A stretch of 64,000 nt of DNA. Origin: Tetrahymena thermophila SB210. Lineage: Eukaryota; Ciliophora; Oligohymenophorea; Hymenostomatida; Tetrahymenidae. This document shows positions 38,213 through 49,630 of this stretch, one piece after another. Made by a program: the position numbers and the translations under genes. The DNA lies in NCBI RefSeq assembly GCF_000189635.1, contig NW_002476163.1, positions 310,001 to 374,000 of the forward strand, in the 5' to 3' direction. The notes below the pieces were generated by a model. The model ran no database searches. It saw only the letters and a list, made by a program, of their open reading frames with translations, and had not been told where the DNA came from. Positions within the stretch are counted from its first letter, which is position 1. Every line of letters starts with the position of its first letter.

Positions 38213-39787
38213 TCAGAAATAAGTAAATGATATGTATGCGTATCCAAGAGTAGTTAATATATCAACCATTTAAATAATGAGGTAAATACCAGATAAGATC
38301 ATTAGTTCCCTACCATCACCTTTAGCAAGTTAAAGACTCATACCAATGCTAACAAATGAGCAGGTAGAGAACCACTCAGAGACACAGAAAATAAAGTCTT
38401 TACCTTCCTTTTACTTATCACTAACTACAGCAAGATTAAATACTAAAATTGAAACAATAAAACCTAAAACAAACTTAGGGAATCTTTCCCAAATAAGACC
38501 AAGATATGAAATTTGCTTTGGTTTTTCAACTAATGGCTATTCTATGTCATTTCTTTTACTGTTAATTCTTCCTTCTCTTTTGCTGTTAATTCTTCCTTCT
38601 CTTTTGCTAACAGATCTCTCTTCTCTATTTTCTTTACAATCATTTATACTTACTTTCCTATCTGCTAAATTATTTGAAACATCTTCTTAATTTCTAGAAG
38701 GCTGACGAGAAGTTCTTCCTTTCTTAGATTCTAATCTTTATGCTCTTTATGCTTCACCCTATTATGATGCAGTTCTTGACTTAACTCTTGTACGCTTAAG
38801 TTCTACTTCATCTATTCTATCTTAGTATTTAATGTAAAAGGCAACAACAAAAACTGATATTGGTGCTATTAATATATTTTAGACCATCTTAACAACAGCG
38901 CTAGAAGCTGCAGATCCGCTACCATATTAGTTAGATGTGGCAAGCACTGCACCAGTACTATCTACACTTCCTCCAAACCATGCTCCTGAGATATCGTCGC
39001 TAAAACCTGCAGATTATGCAATAATTGGTAAAATAGCTATACAAGGAATAGTTAAGAGAGAACTGATAAGGATAGCGTCTTTTTAGTCCTTTTCTTTACC
39101 TTTAAGAGAATTTCTAATTGCAGTGGCTGCAGAAGAACCACAAATTACAGTACAGCCAGTGAGAATCATAGATTACTTAGGACGTAATTTGAAAACAGTT
39201 ACACCGATATATGAGAAGAGTACAAACAGAATAGGAGTATCAATCCATGCTACAAAGACGGAATTTCCAATAATTGTCTTAAGATCACTGTAATTGATAA
39301 CTAGAAGTACAAGTGATGTAGCGATGTATAGTTCTGTCTGCTTGGCTAAATCTAAACAATGTAAAAGCTATTTGTTTAATCTTTTAACTATGTGATACAA
39401 GGAGCATCCGAAAAAGATAGCCCAAATAGAATCACCTAATTTAGCACTTTTTACATTTTTTTAAGCAGCTAACCATTTTGATAACATTGTAAAGCCCCAG
39501 ACTAGAGTAAAGCCTACTAAGAATTTTTTCCAGTCATAAGCTTTTTTATCTCTTGGCTAGGCTATAACCATTGAAAGAGTGCATCCAATAGCCATGAGAA
39601 CATAAACAACTGGGATACCTGCTGAACCAATAAAATTCCATGCAGAAAAAGGGTTACTTGTCCATTCTACAAATTTAGGACTCTATACATCAGCATAGAT
39701 TAAACCAATCAATAAGGCTAAGAAACTAAATCCCATCCAGTTGATCATCCAATCAATATGGGTGAACCATAACTATTTAGCTGCCAT
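38213..39787 (-). CDS. YeiH/UPF0324-family multi-pass membrane protein
   Basis: A 524-residue intronless frame with about 11-12 hydrophobic segments. The middle matches the YeiH/UPF0324 (Cons_hypoth698) family, described mainly from bacteria as putative sulfate or anion exporters. The segment after FKLRPKQSM reads LTGCTVICGSSAATAIRN, like the bacterial GAxICGSSAVAA motif. It is followed by an ALLIATVT-like helix (DAILISSLLTIPCIAI). The next motif, GAWFGGSVDSTGAVLAT, corresponds to the G-x-x-x-G-S-x-H-x-x-x-Q-V motif, here with Asp and Gly replacing His and Gln. SAVVKMVQNILIAP matches the family's A-x-V-x-K-x-x-R-x-x-x-x-x-P. A hydrophilic Arg/Lys/Glu/Ser-rich insertion of about 100 residues splits the last membrane segments and contains a perfect 8-residue repeat. 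Transport substrate is unknown; membrane location is secure. Confidence 0.8.
38555..38606. repeat. 24-bp tandem duplication inside the YeiH-family gene
   Basis: Two adjacent 24-base units, the first beginning near 38559 and the second at 38583, encode KREGRINS twice on the minus strand. The frame is kept because the unit is a multiple of three. It lies in the cytosolic-looking insertion. Confidence 0.85.
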
Positions 39788-42700
39788 TTTCTATCAATTT
39801 TTATTTCTTTGAGTTTTTAAACTTTTGTTGCTATTTTGATTTTTTCAAGTTATCCCTTTAACTCTCTTTTTTATGCTTTATTTCGATGATGATTGCTTCG
39901 AAAACTTTTTATTAATTCAATTTGGATTATTTTTTTTATAAAAATTAAGGCTAATATATTTCTGCTTATAGTCTATCACTTGGTCAATAAGGATGTAAAA
40001 TATTGCATTTTTTAATTTTGTTTACAAGCTATGAATTCTGAGTAGCAAGCATAATAATATCAGAATGATTAAGATAATTGATTACCAAACTTTAAAAAAA
40101 ATACAAACAACAAAAAATATACTTATTTCAATAAATTCCATATATTTATTGTAAATTCAAAGTGAGTATCTTGAAGGATTTATTACCACCAATTTAGATT
40201 AAAGATAAATTTTATCAAAGATAGGTCTATTTTACTAAAGATAAAACAAAGAAAGACTATACAAATAATTTAAATGATAAATGCTAAATTAAATAAGAAA
40301 TGATAACAACTATGTTTTTGTCTCTTAAGCACTAAAAACTTAAAAATATTTAACAATTTTTATCTTTCTAGAAATTCTTTTTTTTATTGCTAGATTCACA
40401 ATTTTTCTATCTAAAGTGTAAACGAATTCTTTCGTTATAAATTAAAAAATTTATTATATATTCTTATTATTATTTTTATATGAGAATTATACATTGATTA
40501 TATTATTAAAATATAAAAAAATACTCTTATTTGATTACAAAATAACCTAAGTGATTTCGTATTTTCAGTGAAAACTTTTTTATATCAACCACTTTATTCC
40601 TCATTCAAAAAATCTTTTAAGCTTTATTTAAGGTATATGTAATGTTAACCTAATGTTAAAGACCAAATACAATAAATATATTAAAATTTGGTTTATATAA
40701 TTACAAATTTACCACTTCTTTAAATCTTTATAAATCTTGAACAGAAAATTCAAAGAATCTGTTTACAGAAATTAATTAAATTTATGGATTTTCATTTAAG
40801 TATCATGAGCAAGTAAAGAAAACTCCCTAATCTAATAGATCTGATGAATAAAAAATAATTCATTTATTAAGTTTTTCTCTTAACACATTTTAAACAATTT
40901 TCTAAATAGAACTAAACCAAATTTAAGAAATTAAATAAAACATACATCACATATTTCTAATTTTGTACTTTTACCCACAGTAAAGATATATTTCTTCATC
41001 ATAGAAAAACCATTTATTTTTAAGTAACCTAACATTAACTTTCTTATTAAAACTTCTAGTTAAAATTTCAAATATGTATCTTACAGCCTTGATGCTAAAA
41101 ATCAAATATTTCTATTTTATTTCTTTCTATAAGTAAAATTAAATATTAATACAATAAAAGAAAAAAATATATGATCCTCAAAAATTAGAATTAATAGGAG
41201 CATAATTAGATTTAAATATATTTAATTGGCGATAAATAATTTATATTATAAAAAATAACCAAATAATGAATTATTCATAAAATAGAACCTTTAATAAAGA
41301 TGCAGCACGTAATAATGAGTGTCTATATTTAAATTTATTCTTTTATATATAAGATATTTGATGTAAACTTCCTTTTTCTTACTTAGATTTGTTAATACTT
41401 ACTCATCAAAAATCATAGTATATTTTTTCATTTATTTTGCAAAAAGAAGTTTGACTCTTTTTTATACCACAAATTTTTGATATCAAATCACTTTTTGTAT
41501 AAATAACTAAAATTTTTCTTTTAGTTGATATCTCAACACAATTGTCTTTTTGTTAAATAATTTAATCCATAAAAGAAAATATCTAAATTTAAATTGATAT
41601 TTTAATTTTATCTAAAAAGGAAATTACAAATATTTATTTGTATTTTTGGAAAATAAAAAATTATTGGATTTATGTGTGCAAATAAAAATGCTTGTATTTT
41701 TTAACCTTTCTTCTGACATAATTCTTCGATCATAAATGAATCATGCAACTATTATGATTCTATAAATTATATAACACTAATAAGTTAGATAAATAAGTTA
41801 TTTAGATAACTAATTGTAGCCTTATCCATAAAAATATTAGAGATTATATTTAATATTTTAGACTAAATTAGTTTTCTATATAATTTGATTGATTGCTTAG
41901 ACAACCAAATATCTGTGGCAAAACTTTAAAATCTATGTATTTAATTTTTTTTCCTTTTTAAATTTCTTAAAACTAAATTACATAGTTACAGTACTACATT
42001 TATGCGTAATACTAACCATCAATGTTCCATAAAATATTATGTACATTTAAATTATAAAAATCAAGCTAAATATAAAATTAAGTAATCTAAAATATTGAAT
42101 TTGACACTTTTATAATTAGATTTTTATAATTTCATTGAATATTACACTTTTATAATTAGATTTTTATAATTTCAGCTCATTAGAAAAATATAAGCAAGGT
42201 TAAATATTTATATTTATATCCTTTATAATTTTAAATATAATTGAATATACTTTTAAATATATGACTAATATATTTATTAAAATATTATTTTACTTTTCAT
42301 TCTTAATTTTTTATATTAATAAATTCTAAATTAGTATTATATGTAAAACTAAAATTTTTATATATTTCAATTAATTTTTGTTTCTAAAATACAAATTGTT
42401 GATTAGAATCCTTTTTTAATTATTGATTCCCTCAATTAATTGAAAAAGTATTACTGATTTTAGATTTTAAGTTAATGAACTAATTTTTAAGAAACTATCA
42501 AATTATTTATCAGATAATTTATTTTTTGCAATAAGATTACATAAAAAATTTCAAAATATTTAAAATTATATATTTTATTATTTAAAAATAACCAATATTT
42601 CCTAAAATTGCTTCATATTTCAGTAGCAAATCAAAATTATTTATGAGTATGGTTTTTGAAAGAGTCATCTAAATAATCAAAATTGGTTTGGTTATGAATT

Positions 42701-43777
42701 TTACACTATTCTTTTATTAGAATTTTAACATTTAAATAATAGAAAATATCCAAAAATTAATTTTTTGTCTGTAATAATTTTTCACTATCGATAAGTATCT
42801 ATTACCAATTTTAAAAGCCCAATAAATAATCCCTGCTTATGAATGATTTTATTATGTGCACAAAAAGCTTTATATTTTAAAATGAATAAACAAAATCATG
42901 CTTTTTAATTGATTATATCTCATATTTAATGGAATCTAAATCTATTTTAACAATTCTTATATGATCAGCTAATTTTTTAGCATAATTTTTAAAAAATATA
43001 AATAATTTAACAAAATGATGAACTAAAATAAAATATTTATTCAAGCAAATAAACATTTTTAGTTTAATTAGAATTTTAATTTGGTTTAAGTTCTAGTATT
43101 AATATTGATATGAAAAAAGATTGATAAAATTTAACAATAAAAATAAATTGATTGATTTTTTGATTGAAAGATAGATAGATAGATACTAACGAAATTTGTT
43201 TGATAAACTATGATAATCAAATAATAGTGGTATTCATTGAAAATCTAAAACTAAATAGTAATCCAAAAAATTAATATTTATAATATTAAAATTTTATCTA
43301 TGAAATTAAATCTAGTTTAATAATAATTATTTTTATTTATTAATTTATTGTTTGTTGTCAGTCAGTAGTAAAAAAATTTTAGGTGATTTCATAAAAATAT
43401 TAATTTACATTACAACAAATAAATCGATTGAACTAATTATACATAAAAAATGAAAGATATTATTATAATTATTTTGCCAATATTATATAAGAAAGATGTA
43501 TTATCAACTTTAAGAAATATTAAATGAAAAAAAAAGAAAAAATAGTAGTTTGAAATTAAATAACTACTGAATAATAAATATTAATTATATTGCTAATAAA
43601 TTTAATATTAAAAAAGTATTAATTAATTTTTACTTTTTCATTAATCTATTTAGTAGTATTCATTCATTCATAATAGTAGATTACAAAATTAAAGCTAACT
43701 AGCTTAGTCAGTTTTAGCTAACAACTTTATAGCATCTTTATAAAAAATTACACAACTTAGTCTTTTTATATTTAGAA
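39788..43777. other. long A/T-rich intergenic region (about 4 kb)
   Basis: The longest gene-free stretch in the window, lying between the 5' ends of two divergently oriented genes. I found no supported coding frame on either strand. It contains a 31-bp direct repeat (42104 and 42144) and a short GATA microsatellite near 43163-43183. Confidence 0.5.
42104..42174. repeat. 31-bp direct repeat, 40-bp period
   Basis: The 31 bases from 42104 to 42134 recur exactly from 42144 to 42174. The nine bases between the copies differ from the flanks. It looks like a small tandem duplication in noncoding DNA. Confidence 0.85.
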
Positions 43778-46700
43778 ATGATAAGTGTCCATATCTCAAA
43801 TAAAGAAAAAAGTAAAAGAAGGAGTGGTAGTAGTTGTGGAAATAATAGATTACTTGGCAATTAAGGGGTTTCATCAGAGAGGAATTAGGATGATATTAAT
43901 GAAGAATGCTTATACTTAAACTATTTATCCATATTTAAGATTGATAAAATTCCAACTAACTATTCTTATATCTCTGAGTTATACCTCTCTCACAACATGC
44001 TTCGCTCTTTGAAAGGCATAGAGCAATTTAAAAGTTTGCGGATTTTGCACTTGAAATTTAATTTTATTGCTGAATTTGAAGAAATTGATCGTGTTGTAAA
44101 TAAGTTCTACCTTAAAAACTTGAACCTAAAAGGGAACCCAATCATGAAAATTGAAAAAAACAGATTAACTTTAAATTATTTAAAACAAAACTTATTTGAA
44201 AACTTAGTTTTATTTAATTCAGATGAGCCAGATCCTCAAAACAATGAAAATCATTAGCAGTATATCAAAGATCATTATGAGCTTCAGAGATAAGCTTTGA
44301 AAAAAGGTAGCGAAACAGGAAGAAACGACTAATAAATGGAAAAATAAAGGCTATTAAGTGGCTTTTAAAATGGGTCAAACAACTGCTTGTCATCAAGAAG
44401 TATTTCTAATTAGTTGTAAAATGATTAATTTTAAATTGTCAAATGTCTTCCATAAAAGCTCAAGCACACTCGCCATTAATCATCCTGTTCTACTATTTCT
44501 TTGAATTCTAAATAAAATATTGATAACTATTTGAGGTAAGCTAATTAAAATGAAGCCCGAATTCCCTTAAATTGCACAAATTTATCAAATTAAGGTGTAG
44601 GATAGTTCGAACCTGGATAGCTGAATATTTATAAAATAACTCCTTTAAAAAGAGGTGCAAGCATTCACAGTATTAACAGCCTAAATAAAACTAATTAAAA
44701 TTTGATTGACTAATCAATTAATAATAGGAGTTCTTCAAGATTAACTAATTAAGATTTTAGTAATAATACTTTAAGAGGTAATAACAGTTAAACTAAATTT
44801 TAAATTCAAATCCAATAAAATGAAAGCTCATAATTTGAAGATCAATAGGATTGTGACTAAATGCAATAAAACCAAGATTCTGAAATTAATCAAAACGAAG
44901 AATCTGAAGATTAAAATATTTTAATATAAGATGTAAGAAGTTGTGACGAATCAAACAACGCGAAATCAATACTATGTGAGCAATATGTAGAACTGTCTGA
45001 AGTTATTTAAAAGGAAAGAGAGAAATCACTGGAAAATATTAGATAACTTAAATAAGATGTTAAATAAGTCTAAAAAAATCTTTAATGCCTCTAAAAAAAT
45101 ATTGAGTAGCAAAAAAATATAGAATAAATTGTTTTGAATATAAGCCAAATTCAACCTCAATTATAAAATAGCCATAAATTGCCAAGTAGCGCATTAAAAT
45201 CTGCCAGGAATTCAAACTATTAACAATAAATTTCCTTAAATTAATTTTTAAATTCTAGTATCAATGGCAATTCAACAAGCAGGACTCACAGGTATTAAAA
45301 TTCTGCTCAATTCTTACAACAGCAACAACCTTAAATACCAATACTTTAATCTTCAAATTATAATAATATGATAAGTATTGATCTAAAAGGAGCAAACAAG
45401 AGCTAAAGCAGTCAATAAAACAATTTGAAGCTATTAATAAGTAACTAACAAAATAACTTAGCACCTAGTAGCAATAGTAAATTTATTTAAAAAGTTATTC
45501 ATTAGTAGCAAAAATAATTCATTGATGAAAATATCTCTTACCCAAATGAAGAAAATTATCAAGAATTAAGTTAATAAAAGGTCAAACTCAATAATTATGC
45601 TAACCATGAATTTTAAGTTTAAAGTACAAATTAAAAATAAATACATTAAAATTACTAACATGATTAATAATAACCAAGTTCATAGAATTTGATAAATGGA
45701 GATTTTTAAATGGATTAGAATCAAAATAGTAATAGATGTAAGTTATAATATGATGGTAATTTCAATCAAATTAACAATTTTTAAAAAGTATAAAATCATA
45801 ATATAATTGATGTAATTCACTAAGCATAGTAAGAATAGCCTAAAATATAGAACGTCTAAATACAAAACTATCTAATGAATTATAACCAAGATAATTAGGA
45901 TTGCTCAAAGAATAAAAGACTCACTTAAAATAACAAAATCCTCAAAGACCAAATGCATCTTTAAAAGATAAATTAACAAACCAATAACTAGCCTTCCAGA
46001 TGTAAAAATTTACAAAATTAGTTATCTTAAGATATCAAAAGTATTTAAGCAAATATAGTTTTGGATAATTAAACATAACGTGAGCGTAATTTCTATAACA
46101 ATTAAAGATAAAATTGTATTTAAGACAAAGAAAATTTATTAAATCTTCAATCATAATCTCCGAGAATAGTGTCTTCACCTTTGAATGCCATTTAACATAG
46201 TAACAATACTCCTTTGTAATCTTCTTAAAATATAAATTTGAATTATTTACAAAGCAGACAAAATGAGCTAAATAAAAGTCCAAATAATATTCAGAAAAAT
46301 TATTAAAATTAACAAATAAATTAATAACAATAAAGCTAGCAAAACCTTTAAACAAATAATTTTAGCGATTATTATAAGCAACAGTTAAATAGGATAGATG
46401 CAGGTAGTAATTAAAGAACAGGCTAATCTACCAATAAGATGAGCAGCTCAAAATCATAATATATTCAAAGTAAGAGGAATATAGGTGAAAATAATACTTA
46501 TAAAGATTAAAGCTCATCTCTTGTAAATATTAAATATAGCAACTAAAAAAAATAATTTCATTAAAAGTCTTTAACGAACGTCTAGGATCTTTTGCATTCA
46601 TCTAATTTTTATTAGTAAATGAGTTAATTCCAGAATTAGCAAGCAATTAATGACTCATAATCTTTTATAACTCCTAGAGGAGTTATTTCTAACACATCAC

Positions 46701-48586
46701 TAACAAACTAATACAATTTAAATGTAAAGGGATCTGATGATAATATACTCGTTAATTCCCAGTAAGCTTTATCTACTCCTTTAAAACATTCTTATTCAAA
46801 TATCTTATTGAATTAAGACCTTAATTCTTCAACTTATAAAAATTCTTAACTTATGAGTAACTAAAATTTGATAAATCCTCAATAAAATTTTATTTAAAAT
46901 CCTCCCTCTGCTTTTTCCACTCCTCTCATTGATTCAAATAAAAAATAATCCAATAGCTATTAGATCCAATTACAGTAATAGCAATAATAATAAAAGTAAG
47001 GTTAACACTTTTCTTAACAATATATCAATCTTAAGCTTAATAAAGCTCTTAGCCAAGATTTGCAAAGTCAGAATTTACAATCTTTTGGTTCTATTTAACC
47101 AGAGATATTTGTAGAAAATTTTCCATTAAATTTTCAAGATTAGAATAACAAATAGCTAGCAAGGAATGATGCTTTAAAAATAGCAAGTAGTACATAAGCA
47201 TCTAATTATGGAGATCAGACTTAAATTTTGACTGACAGATAAAGCCAAGCACAAAATAACTTCTCCCTGTTATCGAAAAACATGCTAAATTCTGGTAACA
47301 ATAATTTCACTATGACTTCTGGGGCTAAGACATACGGAGAGACTTTTAACACTGAAATGTAAAGCCCTTCTTCTGCATAATATCAGAATTAAGTTATTTA
47401 AGTAAATTAACTTCTTAGCAGTACTGCTAGTCAAAGCTGCAATAGCTAGTATTTTAATGCAGCTATCTCAAATAAGTAAGCTTTAAATAAAATTGACAAT
47501 TAAAATAAAGAAAAACTCCCCCAAATTTAATATAACTTAAATAATCCTGCAATTTCAACGCTATCTTCCCCCTTAAAATAACCATCTTAAGTAAATGGCT
47601 CTCCTCTTTTACTCACTTTAAATGGTTTTTCAAACACAATGTAGTCATCTGGAAAAATTTCATTCTAAAATTCTTAAAGAGGTTTTAGTAATATCCAAGA
47701 ACCTATTCATGTATAAGACACTTTTACATTCGAAGATAGTTTAAGAAATTATGCTTAACAAAGGACTGAAGCAGAAGAAGAAAGTTTGTAAAACACTTAA
47801 AACAATTTGCAAGAGAAAACTTTAGCTTGTGATAAAAATAAACTTATTGTAAATGATGAAAGCACCGAATATGATAAAGAAGAAGAGGAAGACATATACA
47901 GTTCAAAATTTTTAATAAATTAAAGAACTAATGTATAAACTACCTAAAGAAATCCTCTGTCTTACTCCCGCTTAAATACATTCAGTTAGAACGAATAAGA
48001 ATCTGAATAGACTGCTTAATCAAACAATAACTTACAATATTTCACAAAAAACTCTAATTATGATGTCTATTAGAGTTATGCTGCATAATAGAACTAGTTG
48101 CAAACCTACTCTTAAACATCTACACCTTTGAAATCTAGCTATGTGATATAAACTCCATAGTAATAAAGTAATTAAAAGTAAGCGATTTAGAGTAGCAGGA
48201 TACATGCAGAGGAACCTATTGAATAAACAAGCTAGAAAAATTAATAGTTTTTAAGTGGGTCTTCATAAACATTAGTTGAGAAACATATTGATGATATTGA
48301 CTGTGATATAACAAATCTAGCAATCAAATATTACAATAGAAACCTTTAAGCTAAAATATTTAAAAATTTTAAAATCTAAATTAAATCTTCATTAATAGAA
48401 AAGAGAGATAATGAAAACATTTAAAAATCACTTATGTTCTACTACAGAGCACTTAAAGCTAAAGCCTTCTATTCATGGAGGTCGTTCTAAACTACTAAAC
48501 TAAACTATAAAAAAGCAATTTAAAAAATAAACTATGTTAAGGAGTTACACCAAGATCACAAAGAGTAGTCAAATATCTTAGAATGA
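43778..48586 (+). CDS. large LRR, coiled-coil, Sfi1-like protein (basal body candidate)
   Basis: A single uninterrupted 1,602-codon frame with no intron. Residues 43-125 form a short leucine-rich repeat block (ISELYLSHNML, SLRILHLKFNFI, LKNLNLKGNPI), like the SDS22-type LRRs of centrosomal proteins. A long region from about 150 to 1,500 is rich in Gln, Asn and Ser, with a heptad-like Lys/Glu/Gln segment around residues 410-455. The last 100 residues contain at least two Sfi1-like units (AIKYYNRNLQAKIFKNFK and MFYYRALKAKAFYSWRSF), the type that binds centrin. The combination suggests a centriole or basal-body protein, comparable in layout to LRRCC1. That is inference from layout, not from a family match. 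The very high use of TAA/TAG reflects the Gln content. Confidence 0.8.
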
Positions 48587-49630
48587 TCTAATAAATAAAT
48601 AAAAAAGTAAATGAGTTATAAAAATTAATATGCTTAGAATTTAAATTAATAAATATATTAAAAAAACTAAAATATAAATTAAAACAATCCTATATTAAAT
48701 TCATATAATTCAAACAAAACCTCTCCCACCCACTCTGTTTATAACCCAAAATTATACATAATTTTATTATTTGTTACACAAAATATTATTTTGTTTAAAT
48801 TGTTAATTAAATTTATCTTCCAATATTTTATATAGTATTTCATTAAATAAATTTTTGTAATTAATCTTTTAAAACTAAAAAAATTTTTTCCTTTATTTAT
48901 TTTTAATTAAAAAAAATACTTTGTTTAAATTATAAATTAAACATAAAATCAACTTTTTTTAAATATTAAATTTTTTAAAAATAAATTATGCTTTTAAATA
49001 TTAATAACAAAGTAATAAAAATACTTATTAAATTTTATATAAAATAATTAAGATTATTTTAAAGTAAAATAAGTCTTGCAAAGCTTTTATTGATAAATTT
49101 GTATTTAAACATATAGAGAACTTATTAAAATTATTTAATTAATATTTAAGACTATATTATTTAAAAATAAAATAAAATTTTGAAAATTCTTTTTGATAAG
49201 AAATACACATTTTAGAAATTATAATTAATAGTGCAAAAGGACTAATAAACTTAATTATGTAATATAAATCTACCCTAAACATATATCAAAAATGTTATCT
49301 TTATAAGTAAGTTTTATTTATTTCCCTTTACTAAATATTTGATCTATAAAAAAATAAGCAAATCTTAGTATTTTATTGAATAATATCTAAACAGATTTTA
49401 ATTTCTCTGAAAACTTTTTGGCAAATTATTAAATTAAAATAGTTAAAAATATAAATTTATATTTCTAATATGAAAATTTGTTTCTTACAACTTTATTCCA
49501 TTTTTTAATTATTTTCATTATTTTTAAAGAAAAAATTTATAAAGCATTCCAATCATACAAACAAATAAAATGAATTTTATATTTCGAATTTTTTTAACAT
49601 TTATAGAAATAAGCTTATTTAATAAAAAAA
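48587..49630. other. A/T-rich region between convergent genes
   Basis: No gene supported; both flanking genes end here. Confidence 0.5.

Noticed and set aside
38346..38690. Plus-strand frame over the YeiH-family gene with Leu-rich tail
   Set aside because: It is antisense to the charged insertion and 24-bp repeat of the minus-strand gene, which has a full-length conserved frame.
46035..46355. Minus-strand frame inside the 1,602-residue LRR gene
   Set aside because: The plus strand is continuously open here in the ciliate code with consistent Gln/Asn/Ser-rich text, so the antisense frame is a shadow.
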